From NCBI GenBank assembly GCA_964516325.1, contig CAZFAP010000026.1, forward strand, positions 1 to 37,335: 37,335 nucleotides of DNA, written 5' to 3'. Shown piece by piece: positions 31,737 through 37,335 of the stretch. The position numbers and the translations under genes are program-made. The DNA comes from CAZFAP01 sp964516325 (lineage in GTDB: Bacteria > Auribacterota > JABMQX01). The notes beneath the pieces were generated by a model that had not been told where the DNA came from, searched no databases, and saw only the letters and a list, made by a program, of their open reading frames with translations. How positions within the stretch are numbered: position 1 is the stretch's first letter; every line of letters begins with the position of its first letter.

Positions 31737-34058
31737 ATGCTTCAGAAAGTTAGAGTAAAGATAACAGGAATTGTTCAGGGGGTTGGATTCCGTCCGTTCG
31801 TGTTCAACCTCGCCCGCCAACACGGCATTTCCGGTTACGTGCTCAACGATTCGACCGGAGTCCACGTTGAGGCGGTTGGGAGACGCGAGAGCGTTCAAGA
31901 ATTTCTCAGAGACCTCAAGGAGAAAAAGCCGCCACAGGCCGCGATTCACTCGATGGAGGTCAGCCTCGAGAGGGCGCCTCGCGGGCGGAGGGTTCCCCGC
32001 CGATTCGTCATCCGAAAAAGCCGCAGGCTCGCTCTCAAATTCGTCCCTCTCTCGCCGGACATCGCCACGTGCCCGCAGTGCGTGAACGAGCTTCTCGACG
32101 AGGGCAACTTCCGCTTTGGCTACCCGTTCATCAACTGCACGAATTGCGGACCTCGCTTTACCATCATCAAGGACATCCCGTACGACCGCGACAAGACCAC
32201 CATGAAGCCTTTCAAGATGTGCGAGGTCTGTGCCGCGGAGTACGAGGATTTCAGCGACCGGCGGTTTCACGCCCAGCCGAACACCTGCCCCGCCTGCGGA
32301 CCAGAGGTCTCTCTGCTCGATAAACACGGCAAGACGGTATCCTGCGGTGACCCGATTGATAAGGCCGCCGAGCTTTTGAAGAAGGGGCGAATCGTTGCCG
32401 TCAAGGGACTTGGCGGATTTCATCTCGCCTGCGGCGCCATGAACCACTCCGCCGTCGCCGCCCTCCGAAAGAGGAAATATCGGGAAGACAAACCATTCGC
32501 CTTGATGGCGCGTTCCCTCGACGAGGTCGAGAAGCACTGCTATGTATCCAAAGCAGATAGAGAGCTTCTTCAGTCCCCTCGAGCCCCGATAGTCCTGATG
32601 AAAAAAAAGCCGAATTCGCCGATCAGCGAAGCCGTTGCCCCAAACCAGAAGCGCCTCGGCGTCATGCTCCCTTATTCCCCTCTGCACCACCTCCTCCTGC
32701 AAAAATCGGGGCTTGTCCTCGTGATGACCAGCGGCAACATCAGCGATGAACCGATATGCTATCTCAACAACGAAGGATTCTTTCGCCTCGGTCCCATCGC
32801 CGATTATTTCCTGATTAACAACCGCGACATCTACATGAGGTGCGACGATTCCGTCGCGACCACTTTCCAGGGGAAGGAAATGGTCCTCCGCCGCTCCCGC
32901 GGATATGTTCCGGAGGCTTTGCTCCTTCCGTTTTCGTGCAAGCGGCACATTCTGGCGTGCGGGGCGGAATTGAAAAACACCTTCTGCCTCGCACGCGAGA
33001 ACTATTTCTTCGTCGGTCATCACATCGGCGACCTCGAGAACGTTGAGACCTTGTGCTCCTTCGAGGAAGGGATCGAACATTTCAAAAAGCTCTTCTTCAT
33101 CGAGCCGGAGACAATCGCCTACGACCTCCATCCCGAATATCTCTCGACGAAATATGCCCTCGCCCGGACGGACATTTCTCGCAAAATTGGGGTTCAGCAC
33201 CATTACGCCCACATCCTGAGCTGCATGGCAGATAACGGACTCGAACCTTTCTCGCCCGGAGGAAAGCCGAGAAAGGTGATCGGGGTGGCGTTCGACGGGA
33301 TCGGCTACGGCGACGACGGAACCATCTGGGGAGGGGAGTTTCTTCTTGCGGACTATTCTTCCTATCGGCGTGTTGCTCACCTGATGCCCGTCGCCATGCC
33401 CGGGGGCGAAATGGCGATCAAACAGCCCTGGCGGATGGCGGCGAGTTTCCTCCATGCCGCCTTCGGCGATTCGTTTCTGAGTCTGAACGTCGAATTCACC
33501 AAACGCATCAGCCGCCGCTCGTGGGCAGTCCTCCAAAAAGCAGCCGACCTCCACGTGAACACCTTCCAAACATCGAGCATGGGAAGGCTGTTCGACGCCG
33601 TCTCTTCCTTGCTCGGTATTCGCGACGAGATTCACTACGAGGGGCAAGCCGCGATAGAGTTGGAATTTCTTGCAGACGAAAAATGCGCGAAGGCTTATGC
33701 CTTCGACATTCGGAATTTTGATGGAGTTCACGTCGTGGATTGGCGACCGCTCTTCGAGCAAATCGTCAAAGACCTCGCGGTGGGCGGAACAGTGCGATTC
33801 ATTTCTTCCAGGTTTCACAACGCCGTCGCCAGGATGATCGTCCAGGTTTGCGACAAGGTCCGCGCCGACACGGGCATTCAAGAGGTCGCATTAAGCGGCG
33901 GGGTGTTCCAGAACACGTACCTTCTCGGCAGAACCGTCCCGCTCCTCGAAGCGAAGGGCTTCCGTGTTTATTTCCATCATCGCGTCCCCACAAATGATGG
34001 CGGCATCTCCCTCGGGCAAGCCGCCTTTGCCTGCCTCAACGACCCAGAAGGCGTCTAA
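31737..34058 (+). CDS. hypF: Carbamoyltransferase HypF ([NiFe]-hydrogenase maturation)
   Basis: This 773-residue protein carries all four HypF domains. Residues 3-92 are an acylphosphatase domain with Arg19 (GIVQGVGFRPF) and Asn37. Residues 107-182 hold the paired zinc fingers: CPQC, CTNC, CEVC, CPAC. Residues 200-385 are a YrdC-like domain (KGLGGFHLACGA; KRKYREDKPFALM). Residues 400-770 are a Kae1-like domain with the metal-binding HHYAH segment and LSGGVFQN. HypF uses carbamoyl phosphate and ATP to load the HypE cysteine, the source of cyanide ligands for the [NiFe] site. No other hyp or hydrogenase genes are in the window, so it is an orphan here. No ribosome site precedes the ATG. A long open frame on the opposite strand is an artefact. 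Confidence 0.97.
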   Translation: MLQKVRVKITGIVQGVGFRPFVFNLARQHGISGYVLNDSTGVHVEAVGRRESVQEFLRDLKEKKPPQAAIHSMEVSLERAPRGRRVPRRFVIRKSRRLALKFVPLSPDIATCPQCVNELLDEGNFRFGYPFINCTNCGPRFTIIKDIPYDRDKTTMKPFKMCEVCAAEYEDFSDRRFHAQPNTCPACGPEVSLLDKHGKTVSCGDPIDKAAELLKKGRIVAVKGLGGFHLACGAMNHSAVAALRKRKYREDKPFALMARSLDEVEKHCYVSKADRELLQSPRAPIVLMKKKPNSPISEAVAPNQKRLGVMLPYSPLHHLLLQKSGLVLVMTSGNISDEPICYLNNEGFFRLGPIADYFLINNRDIYMRCDDSVATTFQGKEMVLRRSRGYVPEALLLPFSCKRHILACGAELKNTFCLARENYFFVGHHIGDLENVETLCSFEEGIEHFKKLFFIEPETIAYDLHPEYLSTKYALARTDISRKIGVQHHYAHILSCMADNGLEPFSPGGKPRKVIGVAFDGIGYGDDGTIWGGEFLLADYSSYRRVAHLMPVAMPGGEMAIKQPWRMAASFLHAAFGDSFLSLNVEFTKRISRRSWAVLQKAADLHVNTFQTSSMGRLFDAVSSLLGIRDEIHYEGQAAIELEFLADEKCAKAYAFDIRNFDGVHVVDWRPLFEQIVKDLAVGGTVRFISSRFHNAVARMIVQVCDKVRADTGIQEVALSGGVFQNTYLLGRTVPLLEAKGFRVYFHHRVPTNDGGISLGQAAFACLNDPEGV

Positions 34059-34408
34059 TCCGCGCCCTCGGTTTCAAGTTCCCTTGCCTCAAGAAGTTGC
34101 ATCTGAGCGGAACGGCCCAAGCGTACAGGCGCCCCTCCTTGCCGTGGCGCACGCGGGATGCTCAGCTCAGACCGCCCGAAAATCGCATCAGGGCAGCGCA
34201 AATGTTTCCCCAAAACAACTACGGTTGCCGTAGGTAAACCAGCAGAGAGTTTTTCGGGCATCCCTTCGCGGTCCGTTGGCTTTTTTAATCATCAGGAAAT
34301 CAAAGACTTATGGAAACTCGCTCCTCGTGGCACGCCACTTGTGTCAGTCGTCGCCACGTAGAATACCACTGTGTGCAGAACAAACATTTTTCGATGGAAG
34401 GGTACACC
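34059..34408. other. 350-base spacer before the PEP-CTERM gene
   Basis: Contains a perfect hairpin CTACGG-TTG-CCGTAG (34219-34233), a T-run after GGC near 34276-34285 that could be a poor terminator for hypF (its upstream stem is not good), and the sigma-54-like site at 34328-34343. No gene seen. Confidence 0.55.
34328..34343 (+). promoter_or_regulatory. Sigma-54 (RpoN)-like promoter before the PEP-CTERM gene
   Basis: TGGCAC, 5 bases, TTGTG. The spacing GG-N10-GT equals the required GG-N10-GC of -24/-12 promoters, with GT in place of GC at -12. It is 65 bases upstream of the ATG at 34409, so transcription would start about 56 bases before it. PEP-CTERM genes in other bacteria are known to be controlled by RpoN with the PrsK/PrsR pair. 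Confidence 0.55.
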
Positions 34409-35182
34409 ATGTTTCTCAGGAGCGAATCCCTCTGGTCGGCCATTCTCGTCCCGTTAGCAACGTTTCTCGCAGCCACCACATTGTGCTGCTTCGCTATCGC
34501 GGGTCCAAGCAAGATTGACCCCTTTGACATTGAGGACTTCAACTGGGAGCCTCCGATCGGACCGCATCTGTGGTTTGAAGACACTGGCGAGGACGACCTC
34601 ATTGATCAGGGCGGATTGAATCCCCCATGGGTTGATGATGGACTGTGGGGCACAACCTTCGACGACTTCGATTTTGGCGTCTCGAATCAGTCCTCGGACA
34701 GTTATGGGCTGATCATGCTGCTCGCCTACAAGGGGAGCGGCGCAGACTTCTCCTTTAACCTCTCCCTGGGGTCCGGCTCAGAAGACTTCGATGAGGGAGA
34801 CTTCGAATCCTTGAGCGCTTACTCCATCTTTGGCGGCGGCGGAAACCGGCCGGGTCCCGGCGAAGCAGGCATCTACAAGACGGCAGAGGGAGTTATCTTC
34901 ATTGACCTGGACACGGGGCTTGATTCCGACGAGACCGTTGAGATTGACCTCACGGTCAATGATCCGTCGTCGCTGCCGGAGGATTTCGCGCTGCACTTCG
35001 ATGTGTACGGCTTCGACGGGCAAAACAAGGTGTTTCTCACAAACCCCGCTTCGCACGACCTCACGGTAACCGAGGACGGACCGCCCGTCCCTGAAGCTTC
35101 GACGATGATTCTTTTCGGGAGCGGGCTGATCGGGCTTCTCGGCTACGCAAGGAGAAAAGTGCCCTTCTTGAAGAGCCGCTGA
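34409..35182 (+). CDS. PEP-CTERM sorting-domain protein
   Basis: This 257-residue exported protein has the start at 34409 with GGAAGGG six bases upstream. Residues 1-31 are a signal peptide. The body is acidic, poor in cysteine, and rich in Asp, Gly, Ser and Phe (SGADFSFNLSLGSGSEDFDEGDF), with beta-strand-like segments. The C-terminus is a textbook PEP-CTERM signal: VPEASTMILFGSGLIGLLGY followed by the basic ARRKVPFLKSR. The exosortase (EpsH) is expected to cleave at this motif and release or attach the protein at the cell surface or matrix. No exosortase gene lies in the window. Sequence outside the sorting signal matches nothing I know; such bodies vary widely. A glycan-bound floc or surface protein is the likely role. 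Confidence 0.88.
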   Translation: MFLRSESLWSAILVPLATFLAATTLCCFAIAGPSKIDPFDIEDFNWEPPIGPHLWFEDTGEDDLIDQGGLNPPWVDDGLWGTTFDDFDFGVSNQSSDSYGLIMLLAYKGSGADFSFNLSLGSGSEDFDEGDFESLSAYSIFGGGGNRPGPGEAGIYKTAEGVIFIDLDTGLDSDETVEIDLTVNDPSSLPEDFALHFDVYGFDGQNKVFLTNPASHDLTVTEDGPPVPEASTMILFGSGLIGLLGYARRKVPFLKSR

Positions 35183-35308
35183 GCAGGTGTCCTCTCACGG
35201 CGTCTTCTCCGACACACAGACTGCTGGCCGTCGTGTTCGCCGTCCATCCGGACCTCTTCGACACGATATGCACGACGGACAGCATTCCAGGCAGCCGGGG
35301 CATCCCTT

Positions 35309-35340
35309 AATCCTGTCAATCCTGCTATCCTGTCGGATTC
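35309..35340 (+). repeat. ATCCTG tandem repeat, second site
   Basis: Three near-identical units, AATCCTGTC, AATCCTGCT and ATCCTGTCGG, follow each other with a period of 8 to 10 bases. AATCCTGTC and ATCCTGTCGG also make up the copy at 2722-2740. Confidence 0.55.
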
Positions 35341-35406
35341 CTTCCTCCCTGGCATCCCTGTGCCCCCCTGCCGGGAGTGAGGCATTACCTCTATCCCCAT
35401 TTGTCC

Positions 35407-35435
35407 TTGACGACACCGAAACCTTCCGCAACAAT
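35407..35435 (+). promoter_or_regulatory. Sigma-70-type promoter before the permease gene
   Basis: TTGACG (35407-35412), 17-base spacer, and AACAAT (35430-35435). The expected transcription start lies about 100 bases before the ATG at 35542. Confidence 0.4.
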
Positions 35436-35541
35436 GCGAGTCGCCCTCGGTCGCGTTTGCCGGGGCAATAGTTCCCGAAACCAATTCTGTCTGACTTGCC
35501 CTCCGTGGGTCAAATGTCAAAGCTCGGAAGGAGGCGACGAA

Positions 35542-36078
35542 ATGGCTCAGGCGGCTCCACCACAGGTTGATTCGCGAAGCGGCGGCATGCTTCTTTCCAT
35601 TGCAGTCATGAGTGTGCTGGCAATCGCTCTTCTTGTCTTCGGCTATTTGAGAGGCAAGGGGGAGCACATTCAGGGACTCAAGCGGACGAAAGACCTGCTG
35701 ATCCAGGTTGTTCCTCTCCTCGTCGCCGCATTCATTGTCGCCGGCATGGTTCAAGTTTTAGTTCCGCGAGAGACGGTTTCTAAGTGGGTTGGGAAAGAGA
35801 GCGGGTTTCGGGGGATAATGATTGGCTGCATTGCGGGCGGGATGATGCCCGGAGGACCCTACGTCAACCTCCCGGCCGCCGCGGCTCTTCTCAAGGCAGG
35901 GGCGGGGGTGGGCACGGCGGTAGCTTTTCTGACGGCGTGGTCTCTCTGGGCAGCGGGGAGACTCCCCATCGAAATCGGCGTCTTGGGGCTGCGGTTCACC
36001 ATCATCCGCATCCTCAGTACATTCTTCTTCCCGCCCATCGCGGGGCTGATCGCAAAAGCGCTCTTTGAACGCCGCTGA
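35542..36078 (+). CDS. Half-size permease (ArsP/YraQ-like, DUF318)
   Basis: This 178-residue membrane protein has the strong ribosome site GGAAGGAGG before its ATG. After a short polar N-terminus there are about five helices, with the loop LVPRETVSKWVGKESGFRGIMIGCIAGGMMPGGPYVNLPAAAALL. That segment is diagnostic of the ArsP_1/DUF318 permeases: the conserved lip-type WxG and the Pro/Gly-rich re-entrant stretch. Typical family members have about 300-350 residues made of two such repeats. Here only one repeat is encoded and the end is clean, so it would have to dimerise, as half-size members probably do. The cargo may be an organic anion or organoarsenical in relatives; nothing here decides it. 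No arsenic genes are adjacent. Confidence 0.82.
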   Translation: MAQAAPPQVDSRSGGMLLSIAVMSVLAIALLVFGYLRGKGEHIQGLKRTKDLLIQVVPLLVAAFIVAGMVQVLVPRETVSKWVGKESGFRGIMIGCIAGGMMPGGPYVNLPAAAALLKAGAGVGTAVAFLTAWSLWAAGRLPIEIGVLGLRFTIIRILSTFFFPPIAGLIAKALFERR

Positions 36079-36135
36079 CAGATCAATCGCTCGGCCCCTG
36101 GGATTGACGTTGTTCCTCCCGCAACCCAGAGGCTA

Positions 36136-37230
36136 TCACTGATTCTCTTCATTTGACTGACGCGCCGGGCGGGCCGCCCTTCGCCCGCCCCTTTCTCCTG
36201 CCAGTTGCCCACACGCCGCAGAAATATCGCTTCCCCGGGAGGCACGGACTGCCGCTGGAATTCCTCTCGCCTCCAGCTCGTGGAGGAACCGCTTCACGGC
36301 ACGCTCTTCCGGCGATCTCAAAGGCGTTCCTTCTATGGAATTCAACGTGATGAGGTTGACGAAGCACGGAAACCCCCTCAATAGCTGGGCGAGTCTCTGA
36401 GCATGATGGACCGCGCTGTTAACTCCGTCAACCAGGACGTACTCGAAGGTCACCTTCCGCCCCGTCTCCGCAAAGTAGTTCCTCGCCGCCTCGACGATTG
36501 CTGCGGCAGGAGCCATCTTCGCCCCAGGGATGATTTTTCTTCGCGTCTTGTCCTCGGGTCCGTGCAGGGAGATCGCCAGATTGACCTGGATTTTCTCTTG
36601 CGACAATCGCTCAATCCCCTTAATGTCGCCGACGGTCGAAATCGTGGTGCGGCGCGCCCCGATCCCGAAGCCCCACGCTGCATTCATCGCCCGCACCGCT
36701 CGCATCACGTTCTCGTAATTCTTCATCGGCTCCCCCATTCCCATGAGCACGACGTTGCGAATCGTATCGCCCGATGGAAGAACGGAAAAAATGTGAAGAA
36801 TCTGCTCGAGGATTTCCCCGCCGGAGAGATTTCTTACGAGTCCCCCCTTTCCGCTCGCACAAAAGAGGCAGCCGATGGGACATCCCACCTGCGTGGAAAG
36901 GCAGACGGTGTTCCTCGCCTCTTCCGGAATCAGCACGCATTCGGTCGCCTGCCCGTCGAACAGCCTGATGAGCAGCTTGGTCGTCCCGTCCTTGCTCCTC
37001 TGGGTCTTCTCTGTTTGCGACGTTACAATCGCCCATTCGAAAGCTACCTTTTCCCTCAGCTCCAGCGGGAGGTTCGACATCTCGTTCCAGACCGTCACGT
37101 GCTTTTCGAAAATCCATGAGAAGACCTGCCGCGCGCGGTATTTCGGCTGCCCCATCGCCTCAAACAGCCCTTCCGCCTCGCCGAGGCTCAGGTCGAGAAT
37201 GGATTTCGGTTTGAGTTCCCGCCGCTTCAT
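36136..37230 (-). CDS. rlmN: 23S rRNA (adenine-2503-C2)-/tRNA methyltransferase RlmN
   Basis: This 364-residue radical SAM enzyme methylates C2 of A2503 in 23S rRNA and A37 in some tRNAs. The radical cluster motif CPIGCLFC (Cys117, Cys121, Cys124) binds the [4Fe-4S] cluster and SAM. The MGMGEPMKNYENVMRA motif and the C-terminal GSDISAACGQLAGE, which contains the catalytic methyl-carrier cysteine, mark RlmN rather than other members. The N-terminal helical domain is intact. The start is preceded by GGCGGAG. The last 20 residues are basic and variable. It lies 6 bases after another gene's stop, so it is probably cotranscribed with it. Confidence 0.97.
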   Translation of the reverse strand: MKRRELKPKSILDLSLGEAEGLFEAMGQPKYRARQVFSWIFEKHVTVWNEMSNLPLELREKVAFEWAIVTSQTEKTQRSKDGTTKLLIRLFDGQATECVLIPEEARNTVCLSTQVGCPIGCLFCASGKGGLVRNLSGGEILEQILHIFSVLPSGDTIRNVVLMGMGEPMKNYENVMRAVRAMNAAWGFGIGARRTTISTVGDIKGIERLSQEKIQVNLAISLHGPEDKTRRKIIPGAKMAPAAAIVEAARNYFAETGRKVTFEYVLVDGVNSAVHHAQRLAQLLRGFPCFVNLITLNSIEGTPLRSPEERAVKRFLHELEARGIPAAVRASRGSDISAACGQLAGERGGRRAARPARQSNEENQ

Positions 37231-37236
37231 CTCCGC

Positions 37237-37335
37237 CTACTCAGTTCCTTTTTCACCTTCACCGAGAAGAGCCTTCAAGTTTCCCGAACGCACGAATTCC
37301 TCGAAATCCTCGAGGGTTTCGCAGACGTGGTGGGA
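37237..37335 (-). CDS. 3' end of an unidentified gene (partial)
   Basis: The minus strand is open from the window edge to TAG at 37239-37237, giving 32 residues that end LKALLGEGEKGTE. The visible part is a charged helical tail (TLEDFEEFVRSGNLKALLG). It stops 6 bases before the rlmN start, so they form one operon. The rest of the gene is outside the window, and this tail is too short to identify. Confidence 0.6.
   Translation of the reverse strand, partial: SHHVCETLEDFEEFVRSGNLKALLGEGEKGTE

Larger units (their letters stand above)
35183..35541. other. 359-base spacer with repeat and promoter
   Basis: Contains the three-unit ATCCTG array (35309-35340) and, further on, a probable promoter (35407-35435) for the permease gene. 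No gene recognised. The sequence CTCGGAAGGAGGCGACGAA immediately before 35542 is a strong ribosome site. Confidence 0.55.

Noticed and set aside
31578..33881. Open frame of 767 codons on the strand opposite hypF
   Set aside because: It runs antisense through a fully recognisable HypF, has no ribosome site or recognisable domain, and such long antisense frames are expected in GC-rich genes with biased third positions.

Overview
The window is about 37 kb of bacterial DNA of moderately high GC content, with operons separated by gene-poor, repeat-bearing spacers. The gene set is a V/A-type rotary ATPase, multiheme cytochromes with an NrfD-type module, a PEP-CTERM (exosortase-sorted) protein, a fused CobA-HemD, HypF and a GH106-like glycoside hydrolase. 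This fits an uncultured, probably anaerobic or facultative Gram-negative lineage of the Planctomycetes/Omnitrophica/Hydrogenedentes kind. The sequence alone does not fix the phylum. No rRNA, tRNA, CRISPR array, integrase or transposase was recognised.

Layout: (1) 184-4479: a CorA-type Mg2+ channel (minus), a Tm-1-like UPF0261 protein (plus), a small lipoprotein (minus) and an orphan ParB (plus). (2) 4688-13216: a complete nine-gene V-type ATPase operon in the Enterococcus hirae Ntp order F-I-K-E-C-G-A-B-D, followed closely by rsmI. The membrane rotor subunit keeps every side chain known to bind Na+ in the E. hirae enzyme. (3) 14322-17946: a hypothetical coiled-coil protein, a 1.06-kb gene-free stretch with a foldable candidate RNA, mnmE behind a near-consensus promoter placed so that the message would be leaderless, and a DEDD-type 3'-5' exonuclease. 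(4) 18135-19588: a small AbrB/antitoxin-like protein followed by a SIR2-like protein with a zinc ribbon. This is the accessory-looking part of the window and the best candidate for an undescribed system. (5) 19771-25044: a small membrane-anchored protein and CobA-HemD, facing a four-gene redox module on the minus strand (two tetraheme cytochromes, a Tat-exported 4x[4Fe-4S] protein, an NrfD membrane protein) that lacks a catalytic subunit. (6) 25878-31396: a large secreted multidomain carbohydrate-binding-type protein convergent with a GH106-like hydrolase. (7) 31737-37335: orphan hypF, a PEP-CTERM protein with a sigma-54-like promoter, a half-size permease, rlmN, and the 3' end of one more gene.

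The genes suggest an ion-motive economy that may use sodium, periplasmic electron transfer from the quinone pool through multiheme cytochromes, an externalised polysaccharide/PEP-CTERM surface system, and polysaccharide degradation. Several intergenic regions share short related repeats. One 31-nt element occurs twice in opposite orientation, 22 kb apart, with conserved ends and an 8-nt variable core.
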